From contig CAWBYL010000008.1 of assembly GCA_963793025.1 (NCBI GenBank), positions 1-25,247 of the forward strand: a DNA stretch of 25,247 nt, given 5' to 3'. Position 1 is the stretch's first letter. Every line of letters begins with the position of its first letter. The notes beneath the pieces are model-generated. The model was not told the DNA's origin, did no database searches, and saw nothing but the letters and a program-made list of their open reading frames with translations. The translations under genes were made by a program, and so were the position numbers. The stretch is from CAWBYL01 sp963793025. GTDB taxonomy: Bacteria; Actinomycetota; Acidimicrobiia; Acidimicrobiales; Acidimicrobilacustridaceae. Below are positions 8,009 to 15,835 of this stretch, piece by piece.

Positions 8009-9033
8009 TGGGGATAGGACCCTTCGTCGACGGTGGGTACCGACACGTCGAGGGTCCGCAGCGCCGTCGCATCGCCCCCCAGCGCCTCGGTCATGGTGAC
8101 GTAGTCGAACCTCAGCAGACCGATGAGGGAGTGGTCCGGTTCGCCGGGCTGGCCGGGCAGGTCGTCGTCACGCAGCTCGTCCACGTAGCGCACCCCGGTC
8201 TCCCGACCGATCTGCTCGAGGACGGGACTGGGGAAGACCTCGGAGCCGAAGATGGCCGTCACGCCCTCGGCTCTCACCTGATCGATCAGGTCGGCCACCT
8301 CGCGCGGCGAGGGGTCCTGGAAGTCGGCGACCTGGATGGCTCCTACGACGGTCCAGTCGTAGTCGCGGGCGAAGTAGGCGTAGGCGTCGTGGTAGGTCAG
8401 CAGCTTGCGCCGGTCGCGCGGCAACGAGGCGAAGCTCTCCCGCATCGCCCCGTCGAGCCTGTCCAGAGCGACGACGTAGGCCGTGAAGTTGTCCGCGTAG
8501 CTGGCGGCGTTGGCCGGGTCGCGGGCGACCATGGTGTCGCGGATGATCTCGCCGTACCTCTCGGCCAGTGCCGGATCGGTCCACAGGTGGGGGTTGGGCC
8601 GGCCCTGGTCCTTCGGGAAGGAGAAGTCGTAGAGGTACTGGTCCTCCGTGATGGCCTGGGTGCCCACCTCGACGATCGTCGAGGTGGCCCGGGCGTTGGC
8701 CTCGGCCAGCTTCTTGGTGGGCTCCTCCAGCTGGAGCCCGTTCAGGAAGACGACGTCGGCCTCCGACAGCAGCTCGGCCGTGCTCGGAGGCGGTTCGAAC
8801 GTGTGGGAGTTGGTGCCCTCCGGCACGATCCCTCGTACGTCGGCGTTGTCGCCGATGACGGCGGCCGCGATCGACGTGAGGGGGGCGACCGTCGTGGCGA
8901 CCACCAGCCGACCGTCCGCCGACCGGGGTGAAGGGGCGGCGCCGCTGGTCGTGACCGAGGAGCAGCCGGTGCCGAGCAGGACGGCGGCGAGGATCACCCC
9001 GACGAGCGAACCTGCCTTCCCCATCACGGTCAT
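8005..9033 (-). CDS. znuA: Zinc/manganese-binding lipoprotein of the ABC importer (ZnuA-like)
   Basis: A 342-residue cluster A-I substrate-binding protein. The N-terminus has a signal peptide with a lipoprotein site LLGTGC (C24), so it is anchored outside the membrane. Metal ligands expected for the family are visible: H77 in NSHTFEPPPS, H149 in NPHLWTDP, H215 in TYHDAYAYFARDY and D285 in YVDELRDDD. The long His-rich loop of many ZnuA proteins is absent, so manganese is possible, but three His plus one Asp and the Zur-like neighbour favour zinc. The ATG (complement at 9031-9033) has an AGGAG site 7 bases upstream. The operator-like palindrome 17-35 bases upstream of the start codon suggests metal-dependent repression of the operon. 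Confidence 0.9.
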   Translation of the reverse strand: MTVMGKAGSLVGVILAAVLLGTGCSSVTTSGAAPSPRSADGRLVVATTVAPLTSIAAAVIGDNADVRGIVPEGTNSHTFEPPPSTAELLSEADVVFLNGLQLEEPTKKLAEANARATSTIVEVGTQAITEDQYLYDFSFPKDQGRPNPHLWTDPALAERYGEIIRDTMVARDPANAASYADNFTAYVVALDRLDGAMRESFASLPRDRRKLLTYHDAYAYFARDYDWTVVGAIQVADFQDPSPREVADLIDQVRAEGVTAIFGSEVFPSPVLEQIGRETGVRYVDELRDDDLPGQPGEPDHSLIGLLRFDYVTMTEALGGDATALRTLDVSVPTVDEGSYPQ

Positions 9034-9049
9034 CTGCAGTCTCCTGGTT

Positions 9050-9068
9050 GATGCGAATCGTTCGCATC
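9050..9068. promoter_or_regulatory. Zur/Fur-type operator candidate, perfect palindrome
   Basis: GATGCGAA (9050-9057), spacer TCG, TTCGCATC (9061-9068) are a perfect inverted repeat. The core TGCGAAT-C-GTTCGCA has the 7-1-7 layout of Fur-family operators. It lies in the divergent region between znuA and the Fur-family gene and overlaps the predicted znuA transcript start. Binding of the neighbouring regulator with metal would block znuACB transcription. Confidence 0.7.
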
Positions 9069-9071
9069 CGC

Positions 9072-9101
9072 AAGGTAACCGCGCTCTGGGGAGGCTGCCA
9101 G
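9072..9101 (-). promoter_or_regulatory. Probable znuACB promoter
   Basis: Reading the minus strand, CTGGCA (complement of 9096-9101), an 18-base spacer, then TACCTT (complement of 9072-9077) form a weak -35/-10 pair. Transcription would begin near 9065, inside the palindrome at 9050-9068, the position expected for a repressor site. Assigned by eye. Confidence 0.4.
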
Positions 9102-9119
9102 GTCCAGGCGCGAGGTCCG

Positions 9120-9135
9120 GCGGAAATCCTTCCGC
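9120..9135. promoter_or_regulatory. Second inverted repeat, near the regulator's own promoter
   Basis: GCGGAA (9120-9125), spacer ATCC, TTCCGC (9130-9135) are a perfect inverted repeat 4 bases upstream of the regulator's -10-like element. The half-site GCGGAA resembles GCGAA in the main palindrome, so it may be a second, weaker operator for autoregulation. The spacing differs, so this is tentative. Confidence 0.35.
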
Positions 9136-9139
9136 GCCC

Positions 9140-9145
9140 TAGGCT
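9140..9145 (+). promoter_or_regulatory. -10 element of a leaderless promoter for the Fur-family gene
   Basis: TAGGCT (9140-9145) ends 6 bases before the GTG start at 9152. A TANNNT element at that distance would place the transcript start on the start codon, giving a leaderless mRNA. No Shine-Dalgarno sequence is visible upstream, which fits. Confidence 0.45.
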
Positions 9146-9151
9146 CGTGCT

Positions 9152-9586
9152 GTGGCTCACGTTCACGACGTCGATGAAGCGCTCGACCAGCTTCGGGCCG
9201 ACGGCGAGCGCATCACCACCGCCCGACGCGTGGTGCTCGAGCAGTTGTCCGCCGCCGAGGGCCAGCACCTGACGGCCGAAGCGCTCGCCGAGCTGGTCCA
9301 GTCGGACCACCCGGACATCCACCTTTCGACCATCTACCGCACCCTCGACTTCCTCACCGGTGCGGGGATCCTGGTCGACGTGCGCATCGGGCGTGGCCCG
9401 GCCGCCTATCACTTCGCGGGCGACGCCCACCACCACGCGGTGTGCGAGGTGTGCGGGCAGCTCATCGAGCTCGGGCCCGAGGTGCTCGCCCCCGTGACCG
9501 CCCAGCTGGAGGCCGACCACGGCTTCTCCGCCCACCCCAGCCACATCGTGTTCCGCGGCCTGTGCCGCGACTGCCAGAGCACCTAG
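9152..9586 (+). CDS. zur: Fur-family metal-responsive regulator (Zur-like)
   Basis: A 144-residue Fur-family repressor. The N-terminal winged helix contains ITTARRVVLEQL and the recognition region HLSTIYRTLDFLTGAGIL (about 57-74). The C-terminal dimer domain carries histidines H93-H95 (AHHHAVCEVCG) and two CxxC pairs, C98/C101 and C138/C141 (CRDC), a structural zinc site. It diverges from a ZnuACB-type operon across a region holding a palindromic operator, so zinc sensing is the best guess. Fur and Mur relatives share the fold and cannot be excluded from sequence alone. The GTG start follows a TAGGCT element by 6 bases, suggesting leaderless translation. It ends 3 bases before the converging IclR gene. 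Confidence 0.88.
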   Translation: MAHVHDVDEALDQLRADGERITTARRVVLEQLSAAEGQHLTAEALAELVQSDHPDIHLSTIYRTLDFLTGAGILVDVRIGRGPAAYHFAGDAHHHAVCEVCGQLIELGPEVLAPVTAQLEADHGFSAHPSHIVFRGLCRDCQST

Positions 9587-9589
9587 CGC

Positions 9590-10390
9590 TCAGAGGCGGT
9601 CGAGGACCGGGAGGGTCGCCAGCTTCGCCGCCGCGTCCATGACCAGGGCGGCCAGGTCGGGCACGAGGGCAGGGGTCACCCGACTCGTCGGCCCCTGCAC
9701 GCCGACGGCGGCCCGGGCGGTGCCGTCGCGTCCGATCAGCGGGGCGGCGATGCCGACCACGCCTTCGAAGCGCCCCTGGTCGTTGATGGCGTAGCCCCGG
9801 GTCCGGATGGCCTGGAGATCGGCGAGCAGAGCGTCGCGGTCGACGATCGTGCGGTCGGTGTAGCGATCGAGGTCGATGTCCGCCGGCACCGCCGCCGCCA
9901 CCTCCTTGGTGGAGAAGGCCAGCAGCGCCCTGCCCATCCCGGAGGCGTGGAGGCCGATGCGGCCGCCCTGTTCGTGATCGAAGCGGAGGCGCTGGCTCGA
10001 GGAGGCCACGAGCACCACCACCACCTCGTTGCCGTGCCGGGTCCCGAGCGACGCCGACTCACCCGACTCCGCGGCGAGCTGCTCGAGCACCGGCCGGGCC
10101 TCCTCGAGACCAAGCTGGTCGGCGGCCTGTTGGCCGAGCAGCACCAGGGTGCGTCCGAGGCGGTAGCGGTCCGAGCGGTGGTCCTGGTCCATGAGCCCTC
10201 CCCCGCAGAGGGCACGGACGATCCGGTGAGCGGTGCTCACCCGGAGCCCGGTTCGGTTGGCGATCTCGGAGATGCCGAGATCGTCCTCACCGTCGTGGAA
10301 GCAGCGGAGGATCGCCATGGCCCGCTCGACGGCCTGGGCACCGGACCGGGCCCGTTCGCCCGTCCCCTGCGCGCTCTCCTCGACGGCCAT
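9590..10390 (-). CDS. IclR-family transcriptional regulator
   Basis: A 266-residue DNA-binding regulator. The N-terminal winged helix (about 18-80) reads AVERAMAILRCF, LGISEIANRTGLRVSTAHRIVRAL and YRLGRTLVLLG. The C-terminal ligand domain has the family pattern ARPVLEQLAAESGESASLG, LHASGMGRALLAF, TRGYAINDQGRFEGVVGIAAPL and ARAAVGVQGP. IclR proteins usually bind small catabolic intermediates and often control adjacent genes. Here the divergent neighbour is an exonuclease, which gives no obvious pathway, so the target may be itself or a distant locus. The ATG (complement at 10388-10390) opens MAVEESAQG. Confidence 0.9.
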   Translation of the reverse strand: MAVEESAQGTGERARSGAQAVERAMAILRCFHDGEDDLGISEIANRTGLRVSTAHRIVRALCGGGLMDQDHRSDRYRLGRTLVLLGQQAADQLGLEEARPVLEQLAAESGESASLGTRHGNEVVVVLVASSSQRLRFDHEQGGRIGLHASGMGRALLAFSTKEVAAAVPADIDLDRYTDRTIVDRDALLADLQAIRTRGYAINDQGRFEGVVGIAAPLIGRDGTARAAVGVQGPTSRVTPALVPDLAALVMDAAAKLATLPVLDRL

Positions 10391-10470
10391 GGCGGCGAGT
10401 CTCGCAGAGCCCGAGCACCCCTGCCCGACGCTCCCCGGCGGCGAGCGCCCCGTCTGTCGTCGACCCTGCG

Positions 10471-10476
10471 TAGGTT
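10471..10476 (+). promoter_or_regulatory. -10 element of a leaderless promoter for the exonuclease gene
   Basis: TAGGTT (10471-10476) ends 6 bases before the ATG at 10483, the same arrangement as at 9140-9152. There is no ribosome-binding site. This supports the upstream ATG as the true start of the exonuclease. Confidence 0.4.
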
Positions 10477-10482
10477 GGACCC

Positions 10483-11121
10483 ATGACCGGCATCACCCAC
10501 CGTCGGGCTCCGACCTGGCGGGATCGACCCGGCGACCTACGGGCCGTGCGGCTGCGCCGGTGGGGGCCGGCGGCTCCCCGTATGCCCTTCGCGGTGATCG
10601 ACGTCGAGACCACCGGTCTCGATCCAGACGCCGACCGGGTGATCGAGGTGGCGGTGGTGGGCTGCGGCGAGGACGGCCGGGCCACCTCGCACTGGTCGAG
10701 CCTGGTGCAGCCTGGTCGCGACGCCGGCGCCACCTCCGTCCACGGCATCACCGACGACGACCTCCGTGATGCCCCCACCTTCGCGGATCTCGTCCCCGCT
10801 CTGGTGGCCTGCCTCCAGGGGAGGATCGTGGTCGCCCACAACCTCCCCTTCGACGTCGCCTTCCTCGGAGCCGAGCTCGATCGCGTCGGGGCCGACCCTC
10901 TTCGGGGCACTGGGCTGTGCACGCTCGCCTTCGCCCGATCGGTGCTTCCCGATCCCGGGGGTTACTCCCTCGCGGCATGCTGCGCGGCCGTCGGCGTCGA
11001 CCACCACGAGGCGCACCGGGCGCTGGCCGATGCCCGCGTGACCGCCGATCTGCTCGCCGCCATGATCGCCCGGGTGCCCGACCGACGGGGATTCTGGCGA
11101 CGTCGGCTCCGGCTCGCCTGA
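10483..11121 (+). CDS. DEDDh-type 3'-5' exonuclease (DnaQ-like)
   Basis: A 212-residue exonuclease of the DnaQ/epsilon superfamily that removes nucleotides from DNA or RNA 3' ends using two metal ions. All five catalytic residues are visible: D40 and E42 in FAVIDVETTGL (Exo I), D124 in HNLPFDVAFL (Exo II), and H178 and D183 in HRALADARVTADL (Exo III, DEDDh type). The 33 residues before Exo I are Arg-rich. The alternative ATG at 10582 would remove them, but a TAGGTT element 6 bases before 10483 supports the longer form. It is a stand-alone domain without polymerase or GIY-YIG partners, so it could serve proofreading, repair or RNA turnover. Confidence 0.88.
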   Translation: MTGITHRRAPTWRDRPGDLRAVRLRRWGPAAPRMPFAVIDVETTGLDPDADRVIEVAVVGCGEDGRATSHWSSLVQPGRDAGATSVHGITDDDLRDAPTFADLVPALVACLQGRIVVAHNLPFDVAFLGAELDRVGADPLRGTGLCTLAFARSVLPDPGGYSLAACCAAVGVDHHEAHRALADARVTADLLAAMIARVPDRRGFWRRRLRLA

Positions 11122-11234
11122 CCGACCTCAGGTCGCTGTCGCACCCCTCGCGCCAAGATGGCCGTCGAGGTCTCGCGGTCCCTCGGTGCCCAGCACCACC
11201 GATCGCCGGCACACGTTGCGCGAAAGGACCTCCG

Positions 11235-12155
11235 ATGTCCCGATCCACCCGTTCCGGCCCCTGCCCAGCCGCGTCCACCGCCCCCGTCGACCTCGACCTG
11301 GTCGCCTTGGCCCACGCCCTGCTCCCCGCCGCCCCCGACCGGCCGTTGGTCGCCACCCTCGTCGGGGTGGTCACCCCACCCCCGGCCACCGGGAGCCCCG
11401 CCATGGTGCGGGCCGACCTACCCGGGCCCGATCCGGTGGCGACCCTGCTCGGCTTCGATGCCCCTGGCGAGTGGAGTGCGATCGGGCTGTGCGCCCCCAG
11501 CACAGCCCGGATCCTCGACGACCCGCGCACCACCCCCGGGCCCGGCAGCCTCGTCCACCTCCTCGACCGTGGCGGACGGGCGGTCACCGTGACATCCATC
11601 GGAGTCGACGTGATGGAGATCGGCCCCCGCGATGTGCCCGACGAGGGCCGCGTCCCCGACCTCTGCCGGCGGGCCCTCGGGCTGAGCACTGCTCCCCCAC
11701 CGCCCGACATGGGCACGCTCGTGATCGACGCGTGGCTCGGGGCCATCGCCCGCCGCACCCTCCACCAGCCCGGCCTGAGCTGGGCGGCGTGTGTCGCTCT
11801 CCACCCCGGTCGCGTGCTTCTCGGTGACGATCCCGCCTTCGGGTCCGGCGAGCCCACCCCGGCGGCGATGGCGCGGGCCACCGATCTGCTGGGCACCCAG
11901 GCCGACTGGGAGCGCTACCGACAGGTGTGCGCCCGGGGCCGGGGCGAACCCCTCAGCGGGCTCCCACCCGCCGACGCCGAGTGGCTCGACGCGGGTTCGT
12001 TCGCCCGATGGGTTCTCGGGGAGGTACCGAGCTGGCTGGCCATGATGGACCTGCTCGAGGGTGCCCTCTCCGCCGCCGCGGTCGACCGGCTCTGGGCCAC
12101 CCTCGGTCTGTGTCCAGCGCCGACGTGGCCACCGACCGGGCAATCGCGTGGCTGA
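11235..12155 (+). CDS. Unrecognised 306-residue protein, first gene of the ABC importer unit
   Basis: I do not recognise this family. The ATG at 11235 has AAAGGA six bases upstream and the frame is open to the TGA at 12153-12155. The protein is soluble-looking, without signal peptide or membrane helices. Ordered segments include DLDLVALAHALLPA, PLVATLVGVVTPP, WSAIGLCAPSTARIL, GSLVHLLDRGGRAVTVTSIG, PDMGTLVIDAWLGAIARRTL and PSWLAMMDLLEGALSAAAVDRLW. The GTLVIDAWLGAI stretch followed by helices suggests an alpha/beta fold. No catalytic motif is evident. Codon use matches the neighbours. The gap to the kinase-like gene is 39 bases, so it may be cotranscribed with the importer, but a stand-alone role is possible. 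Confidence 0.75.
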   Translation: MSRSTRSGPCPAASTAPVDLDLVALAHALLPAAPDRPLVATLVGVVTPPPATGSPAMVRADLPGPDPVATLLGFDAPGEWSAIGLCAPSTARILDDPRTTPGPGSLVHLLDRGGRAVTVTSIGVDVMEIGPRDVPDEGRVPDLCRRALGLSTAPPPPDMGTLVIDAWLGAIARRTLHQPGLSWAACVALHPGRVLLGDDPAFGSGEPTPAAMARATDLLGTQADWERYRQVCARGRGEPLSGLPPADAEWLDAGSFARWVLGEVPSWLAMMDLLEGALSAAAVDRLWATLGLCPAPTWPPTGQSRG

Positions 12156-12194
12156 TCCGGGCGACCCATGGCTCTCGCGTGTAAGGGTGATCCC

Positions 12195-12950
12195 ATGACC
12201 CTCGTCCTCGAGATCAGCTGGTCGGCCGCAGCGTCGACGATCACGGTCGTCGACACTGCGGCGCACAGCACCGTGGCGAGCGGCTCGGCCGGGCATCCTC
12301 CCTCCACCGACGGCCAACAGGACCCCGAGGCGTGGTGGGGAGCCCTCGTCCGGTCGAGCGAGGCGGCCATCGAAGAACTGGCCGCTCTCGACCTCGCGGC
12401 GGCCGACGTCGCCATGGTCCTCGTCCGGCCCGGCGAGCCCGTGGGTGGCCTCGTGGCCGTGGGCCCGTCGGGGGACGTGGTGCACCCCGCGCTCCTCGGC
12501 GACCACGCGGCCTCGGGCGCCGACGGCGACTGGTTGCTGAGCAAGGTCGACGGCGGCGAGTCCGCCTGGCGGGCCACCACGGGAACCACGCCCACTGCTG
12601 GCAGCACCGTGGCCCTGCTGTCGTGGTTGCACCGCAGCGCGCCGGATGCCTGGGCTTCGGCCGAGCGGTTCACCGTTCCCACCGGGTGGATCGTCGAACG
12701 CCTCGGCGGCGACGCCGCCATCAGCACCCACGACGCCACTGGCACCGCGGTGCTCGATCGGGCTCACCCCGACCGCTGGTGCACCGAGCTCCTCGCGGTC
12801 GTGGACCCTGACCTCGACTGGGTGTCGGCCCTCCCCGCAGTCAGCACCGCCGCTCGACCCGTGGGCCTGCTGGCGACCGATGCCGCGACACTCCTCGGGC
12901 TGCCGGCGGCGGTCCCCCTCCACGTGGGCGAACCGATACCCGACCAGTGA
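12195..12950 (+). CDS. Orphan N-terminal domain of an FGGY-type sugar kinase, probably catalytically inactive
   Basis: A 251-residue protein matching only the first half of FGGY kinases (xylulokinase/glycerol kinase class, about 490 residues). Recognisable family blocks are QDPEAWWGALVRS, VGGLVAVGPSGDVVHPALLGD, TTGTTPTAGSTVALLSWL and FTVPTGWIVERLGGDAAIS, then the HDATGTAVLD block. The DxGT phosphate loop is replaced by LEISWSAAAS, the SGQMHG sugar motif by RPGEPVGG, and the C-terminal ATPase lobe with the catalytic Asp is absent because the importer ATPase gene starts 23 bases later. The frame is intact, arguing against recent decay. It could be a sugar-sensing or regulatory subunit of the importer. 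The ATG at 12195 was chosen because TAAGGG precedes it and homology begins there. Confidence 0.7.
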   Translation: MTLVLEISWSAAASTITVVDTAAHSTVASGSAGHPPSTDGQQDPEAWWGALVRSSEAAIEELAALDLAAADVAMVLVRPGEPVGGLVAVGPSGDVVHPALLGDHAASGADGDWLLSKVDGGESAWRATTGTTPTAGSTVALLSWLHRSAPDAWASAERFTVPTGWIVERLGGDAAISTHDATGTAVLDRAHPDRWCTELLAVVDPDLDWVSALPAVSTAARPVGLLATDAATLLGLPAAVPLHVGEPIPDQ

Positions 12951-12973
12951 TCGAACGTCGGGGGGAGCGCTGA

Positions 12974-14079
<1,106 letters not shown>

Positions 14080-14083
<4 letters not shown>

Positions 14084-14937
14084 CCGCCCGGCGCCGTGAA
14101 GGACTGCTCGGCTACCTCCTCCTGGTGCCGTCCGCGGTCATCTTCGGGTGGTTCTTCTTCTACCCGCTGGTGCGCCTGGTCCTCATGGGCCTGCACCAAC
14201 AGAACCGCACCGGCACCGCCGAGAAGTACGTGGGGCTGTCACGCTACGGGGACGTCCTCACCGGCTCGGAGTTCCGGGACGGCGTGCGCATCACCGCCAC
14301 CTACGTCCTCTACACGGTCCCCCTCGGCCTGGCCCTCGGCATCTTGTTGGCTGTGGCCGTCAACCGCCGGCTGCGGGGCATCAAGGTGTTCCAGGCCATC
14401 TTCTCCTCCACCATCGCCACCTCCGTGGCCGTGGCCTCGGTGGTCTTCTTCGTCTTGTTGAACCCGCAGATCGGCTACTTCTCGTCGGTGAAGTTCTTCA
14501 GCCTGGCCGATCCCGACTCGGCCCTGCGGGGGGTGGCCCTCTCCTCGGTGTGGCAGAACCTGGGCCTCACCTTCGTCATCGTCCTGGCCGGGCTCCAGGC
14601 CATCCCCGCCGAGGTCGACGAAGCGGCCACCCTCGACGGCTACGGACCGGTGCGCCGTCTGTTCCGGGTCACCCTCCCCCTCCTCGGTCCCACCCTGATG
14701 TTCCTGGTGGTGGTGCTCGTCATCTTCGCCCTCCAGGCCTTCGCCCAGAGCGACATCCTCACCCGGGGTGGTCCGCTCGGCTCCACCGAGACGCTGGTGT
14801 TCAAGATCTTCGAAAGTCAGCAGCCCATCGACCAGGGCACCGGCGCCATCATGGCCCTCGGACTGTTCGCCATCACCGTCGTCGTCAGCCTGGCCCAGTT
14901 CGCGATCCTGGATCGGCGGGTCCACTATGGCGACTGA
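14080..14937 (+). CDS. ABC importer permease 1 (MalF/UgpA-like)
   Basis: A 285-residue inner-membrane permease. The start is TTG at 14080, overlapping the ATPase stop in a TTGA junction, with GGAG 8 bases upstream; the next candidates fall inside the first helix. The protein opens TARRREGLLGYLLLVPSAVIFGWFFFYPL, the usual first helix of this family (residues quoted in part). Further helices lie around YVLYTVPLGLALGILLAVAV and LMFLVVVLVIFALQAFAQS. The cytoplasmic EAA loop that docks on the ATPase is EVDEAATLDGYGPVRRLFRV. Partners are the second permease and ATPase beside it. Its end overlaps the next gene by 11 bases. Confidence 0.92.
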
Positions 14938-15763
14938 CGTGCACCAGTCGGCTGGCAAGAAGACGGCGTGGTACGTCGTGCTCACCGCCTTGTCGGTGGT
15001 GATCCTCTTCCCTGTGTACATGACGCTGGTCCGGGCCGTGTCCACCCCGGTCTCCTACGTGAACGCGGGCGCTCCGCCGTGGCCTGTCAACCCCCAATGG
15101 GACAGCTTCTCGCGCGCGTTCACCCGCTTCGACCTCGGCCAGAAGTTCGTGGTGAGCATCGTCGCCACCCTGGCCATCGTCGCCGGCCAGCTCACCACCT
15201 CGATCCTCGCCGCCTACTCCTTCACCTTCCTGCGCTTCCCGTTCCGGCGTCTCCTGTTCGCGCTGTTCATGGCCACCCTCATGCTCCCCATCGAGGTCAC
15301 GCTCATCCCCAACGTCCAGACCATCCGGTCGCTGGGCTGGCTCAACTCCTATCCGGGCCTCGTCGGCCCCTTCCTGGCCACCGCGTTCGGCACCTTCCTG
15401 CTCCGACAGGGCTTTCGCGGCATCCCGCGCGACCTGCTCGACGCCTCTCAGCTCGATGGCTTCGGCCACCTGGCCTTCCTCCGCCGGGTGGCCCTCCCCG
15501 TCACCCGCCCGGTGGTCGCTTCCTTCGGGGTGATCGCCTTCCTGAGCGCCTGGAACCAGTACACATGGCCCCGAACGGTCGTCACCGAAGGCCGCTGGGA
15601 AACCTTGCAGCTCGGCCTCAAGACAGCCACCAACTCCGCCGCCCAGGAGACCAACCTGGCCGCCGCCGCCGCCGTCGTCGCCGCCCTGCCCGTCGTGATC
15701 CTGCTGATCGTCCTCCAACGCCACATCGTCCGTGGCCTCACCGCCGGCGCCGTCAAGGGCTGA
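14927..15763 (+). CDS. ABC importer permease 2 (MalG/UgpE-like)
   Basis: A 278-residue permease starting at ATG 14927, 11 bases inside the end of permease 1. Helices include WYVVLTALSVVILFPVYMTL, VSIVATLAIVAGQLTTSILA and LFALFMATLMLPIEVTLIP. The EAA loop reads IPRDLLDASQLDGFGHLAF followed by LPVTRP. A motif near the N-terminus, PPWPVNPQWDSFSRAF, is typical of the second permease in sugar importers. It forms the heterodimeric channel with permease 1. The next gene follows after 72 bases with its own strong ribosome-binding site. Confidence 0.92.
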   Translation: MATDVHQSAGKKTAWYVVLTALSVVILFPVYMTLVRAVSTPVSYVNAGAPPWPVNPQWDSFSRAFTRFDLGQKFVVSIVATLAIVAGQLTTSILAAYSFTFLRFPFRRLLFALFMATLMLPIEVTLIPNVQTIRSLGWLNSYPGLVGPFLATAFGTFLLRQGFRGIPRDLLDASQLDGFGHLAFLRRVALPVTRPVVASFGVIAFLSAWNQYTWPRTVVTEGRWETLQLGLKTATNSAAQETNLAAAAAVVAALPVVILLIVLQRHIVRGLTAGAVKG

Positions 15764-15835
15764 TCACTCGCCCGGCCCTCCTCGTCTCGTTCGACCGTCT
15801 CTCACTGCCCCAGCACCCCAACCTCGGAGGTCCCC

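Noticed and set aside
8005..9033. Calling the binding protein strictly zinc-specific
   Set aside because: The His-rich loop of many zinc-binding members is missing and the four ligands also fit manganese proteins, so the metal is left open in the description.
11123..11135. Small hairpin CGACC-TCA-GGTCG after the exonuclease stop
   Set aside because: A 5-bp stem with no T-tract is expected by chance in such GC-rich sequence. I do not call it a terminator.
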